Assembly (NCBI RefSeq): GCF_009936215.1
Contig: NZ_AP019551.1
Location: 1,016,708 to 1,080,707, forward strand
Direction: 5' to 3'
Source: Athalassotoga saccharophila
GTDB lineage: Bacteria > Thermotogota > Thermotogae > Mesoaciditogales > Mesoaciditogaceae
Length of the DNA: 64,000 bases
A model generated the notes under the pieces. It did no database searches, was not told the DNA's origin, and saw only the letters and a list, made by a program, of their open reading frames with translations. Of this stretch, positions 44,060-53,999 are shown piece after piece. The first letter of the stretch is position 1. The number at the start of each line of letters is the position of its first letter. The position numbers and the translations under genes were made by a program.

Positions 44060-45040
44060 ATGTTTGTAAAACTCGAAGAGATAGTCGAAAGAATAAAAAA
44101 GAGCAAGAAAGTTCTCATAATAGGACACGTAAAGCCCGATGGAGATGATATAAGTTCGGTGGCAACCTTAACGCTTGCCTTGAGAAAATGCGGGATAGAG
44201 GCCGAAGGGTGTATAGCAGATCACATTCCATGGTTTTACAAAGATATAAATGGAGTATCGGAGATAAAAGGCCTTGAAGAATTAAAAAATTATGATTATG
44301 ATACCTCGATAATAGTCGATGCCTCTGAGATATCGAGAATAGGGGACGGAGCCCTACTTTTGAAGAAGAAACCAGATATAACTCTCGATCATCACAAAAC
44401 GAATGAAGGGTTTGGGGAGTTCGATTTTTGCGATCCATCTTATGCCGCTACGGCAGTTATAGTTTACGAAATAATAAACAAATTTGGAATAGAATACGAT
44501 CCAGTACTTGCCGAGATAAATCTTCTGGGCATAGCAACTGATACTGGATTTTTTAAATATTCAAATACAGACGCTAAGGTCTTCAAATATTCTGCAAGCC
44601 TTGTTGAGAAAGGTGCAAATATTCAAAAAATTGCCTCCGCTGTCCTTGAGCATAAAACCTTAAAAGAATTAAAACTCTTCTCCGAAACACTCGATACTCT
44701 CGAGGTCAAAGAGGATGGAAAACTTGCATGGGCCTATGTTTCTTACGATATGCTTGAAAGAAATAACTGCACCGATGAAGAAACCGGAGGATTCGTTGGG
44801 GAAATAAGATCTATATACGGAGTCGAGATCGCAATTCTTTTCATAGAATGGCCAAGAAATCAGATAAATATCTCCTTTAGATCCAAAAATTACGTTGACG
44901 TAAGTGAGATCGCGAAGTATTTTGGTGGTGGAGGACATATTCGGGCCTCGGGATGTAGCATAAAAGATGCGAACTTAATGGATGTCATTCAAAAAGTCGT
45001 TGATAAATCGAAAGAAGCGTTAAAGGCTGTGAGTTCATGA
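44060..45040 (+). CDS. DHH-family phosphoesterase (NrnA-like)
   Basis: About 326 residues. DHH motifs: IIGHVKPDGDDISS (motif I), IVDASEISRIGD, LDHHKTNEGFGEFDFCD (DHH-type motif, here DHHKTN) and the DHHA1 domain with GGGGHIRASG. Relatives hydrolyse oligoribonucleotides and 3'-phosphoadenosine 5'-phosphate. The exact start is uncertain: ATGs at 44051, 44054 and 44060 all follow TGGAG, and 44060 has the best spacing. It overlaps smpB by 4 bases. Confidence 0.92.
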   Translation: MFVKLEEIVERIKKSKKVLIIGHVKPDGDDISSVATLTLALRKCGIEAEGCIADHIPWFYKDINGVSEIKGLEELKNYDYDTSIIVDASEISRIGDGALLLKKKPDITLDHHKTNEGFGEFDFCDPSYAATAVIVYEIINKFGIEYDPVLAEINLLGIATDTGFFKYSNTDAKVFKYSASLVEKGANIQKIASAVLEHKTLKELKLFSETLDTLEVKEDGKLAWAYVSYDMLERNNCTDEETGGFVGEIRSIYGVEIAILFIEWPRNQINISFRSKNYVDVSEIAKYFGGGGHIRASGCSIKDANLMDVIQKVVDKSKEALKAVSS

Positions 45041-45483
45041 AGGTAGTAACGACGAATTCAAAGGCAAGAAGGGATTACGAGATTTTAGACAAATTCGAAG
45101 CCGGCATAGAATTGAAAGGTACAGAGGTAAAGTCTCTTAGAAATGGAAGTGCGAATATAAACGATGCTTATTGCATAATAAGGAATGGAGAGATCTTCAT
45201 AGAAAATATGCACATACCGCCATACGCGGGAGGCAACCTTTTCAATCACGATCCGTTAAGAAAAAGAAAACTTTTGATGCACAAAAGAGAGATAATAAGG
45301 CTCGATTCAAAGGTAGATCAAAAAGGATTGACCATTATCCCCTTGAGAGTTTATTTCAATGACAAAGGAAAGGCAAAGGTTGAGATAGCCCTTGCCAGAG
45401 GTAAACATCTTTACGATAAAAGGGAGGAAATAGCAAAGAAAGAGGTCGAAAGAACCTTGAAAAAAAAGATAAAATACGAGTGA
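45037..45483 (+). CDS. smpB: SsrA-binding protein SmpB
   Basis: 148 residues. Binds tmRNA and delivers it to stalled ribosomes. GIELKGTEVKSLRNGSANIN and DPLRKRKLLMHKREI are family signatures; the basic C-terminal tail that enters the decoding channel is present (KKEVERTLKKKIKYE). The tmRNA gene itself is not seen in this window. Confidence 0.97.
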   Translation: MKVVTTNSKARRDYEILDKFEAGIELKGTEVKSLRNGSANINDAYCIIRNGEIFIENMHIPPYAGGNLFNHDPLRKRKLLMHKREIIRLDSKVDQKGLTIIPLRVYFNDKGKAKVEIALARGKHLYDKREEIAKKEVERTLKKKIKYE

Positions 45484-45493
45484 GGAGGTCGAA

Positions 45494-46555
45494 ATGGCTT
45501 ATCCAAGATTAGTCTCGAATATGGAATCGATAAAATACAATGTCAGAGAAATTTCGAAGATGTGCCATGAAAATGGAATAGAACTCGTCGGTGTCGTTAA
45601 AGTTGCTAAGGGAGAGCCTTTACTTGCGAAAACGTACTTAGAAAACGGAGTGGACATAATAGGAGATTCGAGAATGCAAAATATAAAAAGAATGCGCAAA
45701 GATGGGGTAAATGGCCCTTTCATGTTGCTTAGAATACCTATGATGAGCGAAATAGAGGATGTCGTTGAGAGTGTGGACATAGTCCTTGTCTCGGAGTTAG
45801 AAACGGTCAAAAAAATCGGAGAAGTGGCAACCTCTCGCGGAAAAAGGCAAAAGATAATATACATGGTAGATATCGGCGATTTAAGAGAAGGTGTTTGGTT
45901 TACAAAGGCCGTAGATGAGATCGTCGAATCTTCAAAAATAAAAGGAATAGACCTTTACGGGATAGGTACGAATCTCGGATGTTACGGGGGCGTCATACCC
46001 GATCCAGATAACATGAGATTACTTGCAAAGATCGGAGATAAAATAAGATCGCAAGGCGTGAATTTCAAAGTTATAAGCGGTGGAAATACGGCGGCACTTT
46101 ACATGGTAAAGGATAAGAAAATACCTCCATCTATAAATGAGTACAGACTTGGAGAATCATTGATCCTCGGTACCGATACGACAAACAACATTTCATTTGA
46201 ATTTCTAAAGCAGGATACATTCACTCTCGAGGCCGAAATAATAGAATTGAAAACCAAGCCATCGGTTCCTTATGGCAGGATAGGAAGAGATGCAATGGGA
46301 AGGGTACCGGTCTTCGAGGACCTCGGAGATAGACTTAAGGCCATAATAGCCATAGGAGAGCAGGATATCGATCCGGCTGGCTTGATCCCTCTCAACAAAG
46401 GAATCAAAGTACTTCATGCCTCAAGTGATCATACAGTTTTAGATGTGAGCGATTTTGATGGAAATTTGAAGTTAGGAGACATTTTGAAATTTCGCCTAAC
46501 ATACAGCGCACTTTTGAGAGCCATGACATCTGAATACGTTGAAAAAGTGTGGTGA
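45494..46555 (+). CDS. PLP-dependent amino-acid racemase (alanine racemase fold)
   Basis: 353 residues of the COG3457 group (ornithine/lysine-type racemases). The PLP lysine lies in LVGVVKVAKGEPLLAK (about 34-37). Other family segments are MVDIGDLREGVWF, IGTNLGCYGGVIPDPDNM, ISGGNTAALYM and EYRLGESLILGTDT. Thermotoga peptidoglycan contains D-lysine made by a racemase of this type, so a wall role is plausible; D-ornithine is the alternative. GAGGTCG precedes the ATG, 10 bases after smpB. Confidence 0.85.
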   Translation: MAYPRLVSNMESIKYNVREISKMCHENGIELVGVVKVAKGEPLLAKTYLENGVDIIGDSRMQNIKRMRKDGVNGPFMLLRIPMMSEIEDVVESVDIVLVSELETVKKIGEVATSRGKRQKIIYMVDIGDLREGVWFTKAVDEIVESSKIKGIDLYGIGTNLGCYGGVIPDPDNMRLLAKIGDKIRSQGVNFKVISGGNTAALYMVKDKKIPPSINEYRLGESLILGTDTTNNISFEFLKQDTFTLEAEIIELKTKPSVPYGRIGRDAMGRVPVFEDLGDRLKAIIAIGEQDIDPAGLIPLNKGIKVLHASSDHTVLDVSDFDGNLKLGDILKFRLTYSALLRAMTSEYVEKVW

Positions 46556-46560
46556 AATTT

Positions 46561-47544
46561 TCATCTTTTAGGAATTACAACGGTGAAGGTAGATCCAAAT
46601 GTGTACTTTGAATTCACCTCTATTTTGGCATTTATTATCTTTGCCAGATGTTTGACCAGTGCAAGGCCCAATCCCATTCCCTTGGCATCTGTTTCGGAGG
46701 CGTTCGAAGCCCTATAAAATCTTTCAAAAATTCTCGGTATTTCTTCACTTTTTATACCTATGCCATGATCCTCAACTGAGATCCTTACTAATTTTTCGTC
46801 CTCTTTTGCGCTTATTTTTACCGAAGAATTCTCCCACGAATATTTTATGGCATTCGAAAGCAAATTCGTGGTTATCCTGTAAAGGGCTGTTCCATCGGTT
46901 TTAATGAAAAGATTTTCTGGGATTTCTATTTCCACATTTATGTTTTTTGCCTTGCATCTGTAAGCCATTTCTTCTCTTGCCTCTTGGGCCATCTGGTAGA
47001 GGTTAACGATTGAAAACTTTGGAATGTAGGTCTCCATTTCAAGAGCGCTCAAATATAGTAACTGATCAACGAGTTTTTCAAGTCTTTTTAATTGATTTTC
47101 TGCCCTCTCGATGTATTGTGCTTTCGATTTTTCATCGACCTTTGGATCCTTTATGATCTCAAGAAAACCTTCTATTATGCCGAGAGGAGTCATGAATTCG
47201 TGGGAAACGGCCGAAACGAAATCCGCTTTTGCGTTTTCGAGCATTTTGATATCGTCTAAATTCTTGAAGATCCATCTTATCAAAGGTCCTTCTGTAAAGA
47301 CAGTAACCTTGCATTCTATCTTCTTTGTGCCGAAAAAAACAGGTAACTGTTCTGAAAATACATGCCCATTTAAAGAGGTTTGAAGTGCTTCATTCATCTT
47401 CGAAAATGAAATGACATCTGTGAGTTTAACGGCCCTCTGAAAAGAAACTTCAAAGTTCGTCGAAATCGTATCGTTATGATCGACTATGTTCAAATTTTGA
47501 TCTGTCGAGACTATTCCTTCACTTACAAAATCAATTATCCTCAT
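46561..47544 (-). CDS. Sensor histidine kinase, PhoR-like, without membrane segments
   Basis: 327 residues. A short PAS-like N-terminal region (about 1-95), then a HisKA helix with SAVSHEFMTPLGIIEGFLEI (phospho-His about 116) and the ATPase domain: NLLSNAIKYS, VEDHGIGIKSEEIPRIFERF and GMGLGLALVKHLA. No signal or membrane anchor is seen, so it must sense a cytoplasmic cue or partner. It overlaps the response-regulator gene by 14 bases, and PhoU lies at the head of the operon. Confidence 0.92.
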   Translation of the reverse strand: MRIIDFVSEGIVSTDQNLNIVDHNDTISTNFEVSFQRAVKLTDVISFSKMNEALQTSLNGHVFSEQLPVFFGTKKIECKVTVFTEGPLIRWIFKNLDDIKMLENAKADFVSAVSHEFMTPLGIIEGFLEIIKDPKVDEKSKAQYIERAENQLKRLEKLVDQLLYLSALEMETYIPKFSIVNLYQMAQEAREEMAYRCKAKNINVEIEIPENLFIKTDGTALYRITTNLLSNAIKYSWENSSVKISAKEDEKLVRISVEDHGIGIKSEEIPRIFERFYRASNASETDAKGMGLGLALVKHLAKIINAKIEVNSKYTFGSTFTVVIPKR

Positions 47545-48217
47545 TCAAAAAATCACCGAGTTTGTATCCGACTCCTCTGACCGTCTTTATAACTGATTCT
47601 CCGAGTTTTTCCCGTATCTTGCTGACGTGAACATCTACTGTACGAAATTCCCCGAAAAAGTCTAAGCCCCAGATCTTGTCAAGTATCTCTTCTCTTGTGA
47701 AAACCTTAAGTGGATTTGAAAGAAACAATTTTAAAAGTTCAAATTCTTTATTGGTAAATTCTATCACATTGCCATTTTCGTCCACAGCGGAATAAGAATC
47801 AAGATTCACAGTCTTTCCGTTGAATTTGAAGATCTTTGCGGGAGTTTTGTCGAGTCCCGTCCTTCTGAGGACTGCCTTTATTCTTGCCACAAGTTCGTAC
47901 TGGTTAAATGGTTTTGTTACGTAATCGTCTGCGCCCATCTCGAGACCAAGCACTTTGTCTATATCTGTTCTCCTTGCCGTCAAAATTATGACTGGAATTT
48001 GAATATCCTTGTTCTTCATCATCTTTAAAGCATCTATGCCGGATCCATCCGGAAGGCCTATATCGAGAAGTATTAAGTCAAAGTTGTTTTTTGACAACTT
48101 ATCCCACATCTCTGAAATGGCCATGGCCTTATCGAATGTAAATCCACCATTCTTCAAAGCGTAAGATATTACATCGATCATGTCCTCATCGTCTTCAACT
48201 ATGAGAATTGAATTCAT
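47531..48217 (-). CDS. OmpR/PhoB-family response regulator
   Basis: 228 residues. Receiver domain with acidic pocket VEDDED, phospho-Asp in LILLDIGLPDGSG (about 53), Thr/Ser in IILTARR, and Lys in YVTKPFN. The C-terminal winged helix contains FTNKEFELLKLFLSNP and RTVDVHVSKIREKLG. The 4-base overlap with phoU suggests phosphate control, but no pst genes are present. Confidence 0.95.
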   Translation of the reverse strand: MNSILIVEDDEDMIDVISYALKNGGFTFDKAMAISEMWDKLSKNNFDLILLDIGLPDGSGIDALKMMKNKDIQIPVIILTARRTDIDKVLGLEMGADDYVTKPFNQYELVARIKAVLRRTGLDKTPAKIFKFNGKTVNLDSYSAVDENGNVIEFTNKEFELLKLFLSNPLKVFTREEILDKIWGLDFFGEFRTVDVHVSKIREKLGESVIKTVRGVGYKLGDFLNEDN

Positions 48218-48897
48218 CTTTCACCTCCTAACAAGGTGTAAAGTTCTTTTCCAAGGATCATGTAAGTTGTTTCCTCGCATATATTCGTGGAGTGATCGGC
48301 AACTCTCTCGATGGCCCTTGAGACAAGGATCAACCTTTCGGCCTGTGCAATTCTATCCTTGGAGCAGTGTTTTTCTACTATTTCTTCCAAATCATTGACT
48401 ACCTTTCTGTCGAGATCGTCAACCTGATCATCCATAAGCCAAATTTTTTTTGCAAGTTCGATATTTTCATCGAAATATGCCTTCATTGATCCGTGAAGCA
48501 TCTCCCTTGCCACTTGGGCCATCTTGGGTATATCTATCAGTGGTTTTATCAAAGTTTTGCCTTCCAAAAACTGAGTAACCTGCGCTATATTAACTCCTTG
48601 GTCTGCAATGCGTTCAAGTTCTCCCGTTATCTTCATGGCCATCATTATGCGTCTTAGATCCTGAGATAACGGTTTGTATTTTAGGAGTATTTCGTAGACG
48701 ATCTCCTCTATTTCTCTTTTTAGAGCATCTATTTCATCATCCTGCTTTATAACCTTTTCCGCAATTTTGACATCCACATTTTCAAGAGATTTTATCGAAG
48801 AATCGAATGACTCAAGAGATAAACTGAACATTTCATTCAATTTCATTCTCAAAATATCCATTGAATGTTCATAACTCGATAAGGCTATCTTATCCAT
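48214..48897 (-). CDS. phoU: PhoU-like phosphate signalling protein
   Basis: 227 residues, all helical, two PhoU repeats: KVIKQDDEIDALKREIEEIV in the first and KKIWLMDDQVDDLDRKVVND in the second, with RIADQGVNIAQV and RVADHSTNICEETTYM. These are the metal-binding E/DxxxD and AD-N motifs of PhoU. It links phosphate import to the kinase/regulator pair. First gene of the phoU-regulator-kinase unit. Confidence 0.94.
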   Translation of the reverse strand: MDKIALSSYEHSMDILRMKLNEMFSLSLESFDSSIKSLENVDVKIAEKVIKQDDEIDALKREIEEIVYEILLKYKPLSQDLRRIMMAMKITGELERIADQGVNIAQVTQFLEGKTLIKPLIDIPKMAQVAREMLHGSMKAYFDENIELAKKIWLMDDQVDDLDRKVVNDLEEIVEKHCSKDRIAQAERLILVSRAIERVADHSTNICEETTYMILGKELYTLLGGER

Positions 48898-48924
48898 CTG
48901 GCTTCCTCCAATTGGTCTTGACTT

Positions 48925-48933
48925 ATTATATCA
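48925..48933 (-). promoter_or_regulatory. Extended -10 promoter of the phoU operon
   Basis: TGATATAAT on the minus strand, 28 bases before the phoU ATG; GGAGG follows as ribosome-binding site. Confidence 0.6.
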
Positions 48934-48954
48934 TACGATTTTAAATGGTATTAA

Positions 48955-48978
48955 AAAAGGCCGCTTGAGCGGCCTTTT
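48955..48978 (-). terminator. Terminator of the transmembrane chemoreceptor gene
   Basis: A 10-bp stem (AAAAGGCCGC/GCGGCCTTTT) with loop TTGA. On the minus strand it follows the chemoreceptor stop and runs into six T. Confidence 0.9.
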
Positions 48979-51301
48979 ATTCTGTTTTGAACTTTTTCAC
49001 ACTTTCATCAAGCATTTGTGATGTTGCCGCAAGTTCCTCTGCCGTGTTTGCTATATTCGTTATTGCATTTCCACTTTCGTTTAAACTTTCAGATATCGAG
49101 TCTAACATATGCATCATCTCTTCAAAGAGTTTTGCCCTTTCTTGAGAATCTGCGCTTACTTCAGCCATCTCTATTCCGTTGGATTTTATCACATTACTTA
49201 TCTCTTCGACGTCTTTTCTTATCTGATCAAAGGTGGATATCATACTTCTAACCATCTCGGCCATCTTTCCAGCCTCGGATGAAAGATTTTCTATCGCAGA
49301 TGCTCCCGATTCTATTTCTGCCGCGGTTTTTTGAACATCTTCTTGGAGGTGTTTTATTTCATTTCTTATCTCTTCGGCAGCCTTGTTTGATTCCTCTGCA
49401 AGATTTCTTATCTCCGATGCCACAACCGCAAATCCTTTTCCTGCCTCTCCAGCCCGTGCTGCCTCTATGGCGGCATTGAGAGCCAAAAGGTTAGTTTGTT
49501 CGGCTATCGATTCGATCGTCTCTATGAACTTTGAAATTGAGGCGTATGAAGCCTTTAGATTCTCGACAGATTTCGAACCTTGAAGAATCCTATCCTTTGT
49601 CGTTAGCAAATTACCGACAAGATGCTCTACTTCTTTTTGAGTGCCACTCGCGGCCTTCATCGATTCATCGGAAGAATTCTTTATATTTTTGGCATTATCA
49701 ACAGTGCGCCTTTCAGACTCTTCCAACTTTTCAAATCTGCTTACCATCTCTCTCAAGCCTTCAACGGAAGATTTTGTTGAATTCTTTATCTTATCGAGAT
49801 TTGCACTTATTTCCTCTATCGTGGCAGAATTTTCCTCTATGGCCGCGCTTAAGTTCTGTGAACCGCCGTTTACGTCGGAGGCCGATTGTCTTACATGACT
49901 TATTATCTCTCTGAGAGAATTGACCATCTCATGGAATGCATTCTGAAGGGCCCCAAATTCATCTCTTCGTTTTGTTTTTTCAAGATTGACGCTTAGATCG
50001 CCCTCGCTTATCTTCGAGGCAGCATCTTCAAGTTTCTTTAGAATTCTTGTGAAATTGAATATCAGGAAGATACCGAGCAAAACTATGCCTATTCCAGAAA
50101 TTATAACTATAACAACGGAAATAAAGATAAGAGAGTTGAAAGAATTTGAAACGAAAGCGGAAGATTGGTTAACATTCTGTATGGCATTTTGCACATCAGA
50201 ATTTGCCCTGTCAAAAAGTGTTGAAAGGTTAGTGTTTATGGTATCGAAATATTGCTTTGCACTGTTGGTAAGAAGGTTTGCTATCAAATTTCTTTGAGTA
50301 GATATCTGCTGGTTGTATCCGTCAACAACCGTTGAAACCGATTGAACGTTGAATTGATCATTTTGGGCCGTCATCACGAGATCTCCGAATTGTTTTGCAA
50401 GGTTGTAATACGTGTCAAGCAAAATGTTTCCATAATAGACTCCAACAGAGTTGAGGGCTCCCATGCTCATTCCGGTCTTGAAAGATTGAATGTAAGTCTT
50501 CATCATCGTAAGTTGGGTATTTATCTGATCCTGAGATGTTGCAAGGCTTATATTCCTGACTGCAAGTTCCATCGAAGAAAGCATTCCTTGCGCTTGAGAA
50601 GTTCCCACAAGAATTGCAAGGTTGCTAAGTAATTCCTCAACGTCTGCAATGCTGAGGGAACTTATCGGAAATTTCGAGATCTCGGATGCAAGTTTTGTCT
50701 GAAGGATCTGTGCCTCTGTTGCCGGAAGAGAATAAAGGTTATTTGCACTTGCTGATATCGTGTTAAAACTTGCCTCTATCGTTTGCGTAAGATTTTTGTG
50801 AAGAACCATCAAATTGGATATCTGACTTTCTACCTGGGTGTACTGGGCCTGGGCGGCAGACAAGTTCGACTGGGCCTGCTTTAATTTGTCCTGATAACTT
50901 ATAAGCATTCCGGTCTGAACGAGAGCAAGATCTCCAACGCTTTTCATCTTTTTAAGATTTGCGCTCATTTGAGATGCTTCATCCGAGACCGGCAATTTTT
51001 GAATTATGGAAAAGGCATCATTTACCTCGCTGTCGAATAGATTAGTCTGGGCCTTCAGAGTAGAGGTGGAGGCGCTAAATACTCCCAAATTGAGGTCTGA
51101 TAGAGCCTTTGTTATCGTGAATCTGAGATTGGCAAGTTGGGTCGTGGAGTTGTAGGTATTATTCACCTCTTTTACCGCTTTGTTGGTATTTGATAGAGCA
51201 TTTCTTACTCCAAAACTTTCAAAATAGATCACACCGGCTATTATTGAGAGCACAACAACCATTGCAACGGCAAAAAGTATTATCTTCGCTCCAACTTTCA
51301 T
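48977..51301 (-). CDS. Transmembrane methyl-accepting chemotaxis protein
   Basis: About 774 residues. First membrane segment at about 5-25 ([20 protein letters not shown]), a long helical extracytoplasmic region (about 30-390) rich in Gln, Ser and Asn, a second segment ([20 protein letters not shown]), a HAMP domain, and a cytoplasmic signalling hairpin with [20 protein letters not shown] and [14 protein letters not shown]. The sensor fold is not recognised and ligand is unknown. GGAGGG precedes the ATG at 51301; an upstream in-frame start at 51322 lies on top of that site. No CheR-binding tail. Confidence 0.93.
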   Translation of the reverse strand: MKVGAKIILFAVAMVVVLSIIAGVIYFESFGVRNALSNTNKAVKEVNNTYNSTTQLANLRFTITKALSDLNLGVFSASTSTLKAQTNLFDSEVNDAFSIIQKLPVSDEASQMSANLKKMKSVGDLALVQTGMLISYQDKLKQAQSNLSAAQAQYTQVESQISNLMVLHKNLTQTIEASFNTISASANNLYSLPATEAQILQTKLASEISKFPISSLSIADVEELLSNLAILVGTSQAQGMLSSMELAVRNISLATSQDQINTQLTMMKTYIQSFKTGMSMGALNSVGVYYGNILLDTYYNLAKQFGDLVMTAQNDQFNVQSVSTVVDGYNQQISTQRNLIANLLTNSAKQYFDTINTNLSTLFDRANSDVQNAIQNVNQSSAFVSNSFNSLIFISVVIVIISGIGIVLLGIFLIFNFTRILKKLEDAASKISEGDLSVNLEKTKRRDEFGALQNAFHEMVNSLREIISHVRQSASDVNGGSQNLSAAIEENSATIEEISANLDKIKNSTKSSVEGLREMVSRFEKLEESERRTVDNAKNIKNSSDESMKAASGTQKEVEHLVGNLLTTKDRILQGSKSVENLKASYASISKFIETIESIAEQTNLLALNAAIEAARAGEAGKGFAVVASEIRNLAEESNKAAEEIRNEIKHLQEDVQKTAAEIESGASAIENLSSEAGKMAEMVRSMISTFDQIRKDVEEISNVIKSNGIEMAEVSADSQERAKLFEEMMHMLDSISESLNESGNAITNIANTAEELAATSQMLDESVKKFKTE

Positions 51302-51424
51302 CCATATCCCTCCAAAATTCAAAAGATGCGGGAAACCACTTTATTATAACTTAAAATCAAAAGAATAAATCGAACTTTACATTGAAAAAAATACATTGAT
51401 TTGTTAATATTGTGAAACACATCT

Positions 51425-51874
51425 TTACGCTTTGGAATCCACTATTATCGTAACGGGTCCGTCATTTACAATGTAGACCTCCATCTTTGCCTGAAATATA
51501 CCCCTTTCTACCTTTAAGGCAGGATAAGTTAGCGAAAGATCCTCGCAAAATCTCAAATACATCTCCCTTGCCATGTCGGGAGGGGCCGCCTCGGAAAAAG
51601 AAGGCCTCCTTCCGTGGGATGCATCTCCGTACAGTGTGAATTGAGAGATGACGAGAATCTCTCCACCAATATCTATCAAAGATCTGTTCATCTTGTCATT
51701 TTCATCTTCAAAAATTCTGAGATTTGGAATTTTGTCTTCCATCCACTTAAGATCTTTATCTGTATCCTCTCTTCCTATTCCAAGAAGTATCAAAAGGCCC
51801 TTGCCGATCTTTCCAACTGTTTCTCCATCAACTTTTACGTAAGATTCTTTAACCCTTTGAATTACGGCCCTCAA
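51425..51874 (-). CDS. dtd: D-aminoacyl-tRNA deacylase
   Basis: 149 residues. Removes D-amino acids (and glycine mischarged on tRNA-Ala) from tRNA. The active-site segment ISQFTLYGDASHGRRPSF and the C-terminal cross-subunit Gly-cisPro motif in VNDGPVTIIVDS are present. It overlaps the end of rel by 26 bases, a common gene order. Confidence 0.96.
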   Translation of the reverse strand: MRAVIQRVKESYVKVDGETVGKIGKGLLILLGIGREDTDKDLKWMEDKIPNLRIFEDENDKMNRSLIDIGGEILVISQFTLYGDASHGRRPSFSEAAPPDMAREMYLRFCEDLSLTYPALKVERGIFQAKMEVYIVNDGPVTIIVDSKA

Positions 51875-53999
51875 GACTGTTTCCTCTTTCCCTGTAAACT
51901 TTACTTATACCCTTTTCTTTCTTAAGGTGGTTTATGAGATCATTCAACTGAACGAGATTTGCAACGTTGACTCTGACGATGATGTGTGCGATTCTCACGT
52001 CATCGACCCATGATGTCACACCAACTATCTGGATATGTTTTTCCTTTATTCTGTTCATTATATCATTCAAAAGCCCATCTCTGTCGTCTCCTTCGAGGAC
52101 TATATTTGCACCGAAAAGTTCATTCGAATTTCCCCATGATACCTTTACGATTTTGTTTTTATCCATGTTTTTTAAATTAAGGCAATCGGCTGTATGAATG
52201 CTTATTCCATTTTTGGTGACAACGCCTACAATTCGATCGCCCGGAACTGGATTGCAGCATTTGGCAAATCTTACCTCTATGCCCTTCAAATCATCGACGA
52301 CTATTTCAGTCCCTTCGGGCTCGGTAATTTCGTGCTGGAACTCCGGCTTTGGAATCTGGCCGAGAAATTTCTCTATTTGGTAAACCTTTATTGCTCCGGA
52401 TCCGAGCCTTAATTCAAGTTCATCATCCTTTTCTATGTTTCTATCTTTTAGATATGCCTTTATCTCTGGCTTGTTTAAAATCTCCTCAACTGTAAGATGG
52501 TACTTTTTAGACAGTTCTCTTAGTATTTCCTTGCCCTTTTCCTGATATTCGCTTGCGAATTTATCTCTAAGGAATTTTTTTATCTTGGCCCTTGTGTGGA
52601 CGCTATGGGCATACTTAAGCCAACTTGCGTTCGGCCCTTCACTGTTTCTATCGACTATGATCTGAACCCTGTCTCCATCTTTAAGTTGGTAACCCATCGG
52701 AACTAATCTCCCGTTAACAGAGGCTCCGGCGTAATGATTCCCGATATCCGTGTGAATCGAATATGCAAAATCTATCGGCGTTGATCCTTTCGTAAGATGC
52801 TTTACCTCGCCCGTTGGGGTGAAAACAAAGACCTCATCGAGACTCATCTCCGTTGCCATCTCTTTCCATCCTACAAGGCCCTTTGAGTAGTCTCTTTGCC
52901 ATTCTAACAATTTGTCTATGAATTCACTCTTTTGAATATTTCCTTCTTTGTATTTCCAGTGTGCAGCCATTCCGTACTCGGCTTCGTGGTTCATCTGTTC
53001 GTCCTTTATCTGAATCTCGAGAAACTCTCCTCTATCTGTCACAACGGTATTGTGAAGTGCTCTGTAACCGTTAGATTTAGGAGCGGCTATGTAGTCTTTG
53101 AACCTTCCCGGTACCGGTGTCCATAAACTGTGAATAACGCCGAGCGTTTCATAACACATCGGAATATTTTTGACAACGATCCTTATGGCAAAAAGGTCGT
53201 AGATCTCGTCGAAAGATTTATTCTTTTCTTTCATCTTCATCCAGATACTGTAAAAATGCTTCGCACGCCCGCTTATTTCAACGTATTCTATCCCGTTTTG
53301 ATCGAGAACCCCGGCAATTTGAGATTTGTAATATTCTATTTCTTGACTTCTTTCCTGGAGTTTCTTATCAACTAATTTTTTTATCTCTATATATTCCTGC
53401 GGATACAATTCTTTGAATGAAAGATCTTCAAGTTCTCTTTTTATCGTGTATATTCCGAGCCTGTTGGCTATAGGCGCATACACCTCGAGAGTTTGACGGG
53501 CCTTTTCCTTTCTTTTAGATGCCTCGGCAAATCCTTCTATAGTTCTCATGTTATGAAGTCTGTCGGCAAGTTTTATCAGAACAACGCGCATGTCTTGGGC
53601 CATCGCAAAGATCATCTTTCTTATAGTCTCTATCTCTGAAAACTTTATATCCTCATTTTCAAGAGTCTTTATCTTTGTAAGGCCGTTAACCATATTCGCA
53701 ATCTCAGATCCGAAGTGTTTCTCGATCTCTTCTATTGGAATATCCGTATCTTCGGCCACATCGTGTAAAAGGGCCGTGCATATTGAAGGTATATCCATTC
53801 CCATATCGTAAACAATCTTTGCGACTTGAACTGGATGTGAAATGTACAACTCTCCGGAGGCGCGTGTTTGATTCTTGTGTGCTTCCTTTGCAAATTCGTA
53901 AGCCTTCTCGACGAGTTCAACCTCTTGTTGGGAATGATCTTTTTTTAACGCCTCGATTATTCTCGAAATGACTATCTTGTAATTCTCTTCACTTTCCAT
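51849..53999 (-). CDS. rel: Bifunctional (p)ppGpp synthetase/hydrolase
   Basis: 716 residues, full RelA/SpoT layout. The HD hydrolase domain has SHPVQVAKI and ALLHDVAEDTDIPIEEI (about 45-90). The synthetase domain contains GRAKHFYSIWMKM and RFKDYIAAPKSNGYRALHNT. TGS follows (FTPTGEVKHLTKGSTPIDFA) and a C-terminal ACT domain (about 640-700). The HD motif is intact, so it should both make and degrade the alarmone. It overlaps the DUF368 gene by 11 bases. Confidence 0.96.
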   Translation of the reverse strand: MESEENYKIVISRIIEALKKDHSQQEVELVEKAYEFAKEAHKNQTRASGELYISHPVQVAKIVYDMGMDIPSICTALLHDVAEDTDIPIEEIEKHFGSEIANMVNGLTKIKTLENEDIKFSEIETIRKMIFAMAQDMRVVLIKLADRLHNMRTIEGFAEASKRKEKARQTLEVYAPIANRLGIYTIKRELEDLSFKELYPQEYIEIKKLVDKKLQERSQEIEYYKSQIAGVLDQNGIEYVEISGRAKHFYSIWMKMKEKNKSFDEIYDLFAIRIVVKNIPMCYETLGVIHSLWTPVPGRFKDYIAAPKSNGYRALHNTVVTDRGEFLEIQIKDEQMNHEAEYGMAAHWKYKEGNIQKSEFIDKLLEWQRDYSKGLVGWKEMATEMSLDEVFVFTPTGEVKHLTKGSTPIDFAYSIHTDIGNHYAGASVNGRLVPMGYQLKDGDRVQIIVDRNSEGPNASWLKYAHSVHTRAKIKKFLRDKFASEYQEKGKEILRELSKKYHLTVEEILNKPEIKAYLKDRNIEKDDELELRLGSGAIKVYQIEKFLGQIPKPEFQHEITEPEGTEIVVDDLKGIEVRFAKCCNPVPGDRIVGVVTKNGISIHTADCLNLKNMDKNKIVKVSWGNSNELFGANIVLEGDDRDGLLNDIMNRIKEKHIQIVGVTSWVDDVRIAHIIVRVNVANLVQLNDLINHLKKEKGISKVYRERGNSLEGRNSKG

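Noticed and set aside
51323-51424. Possible sigma-28 promoter (TAAAG ... GATTTTAA) before the transmembrane chemoreceptor.
   Set aside because: The -10 half does not match GCCGATAA, and an ordinary TATAAT is present in the same gap.
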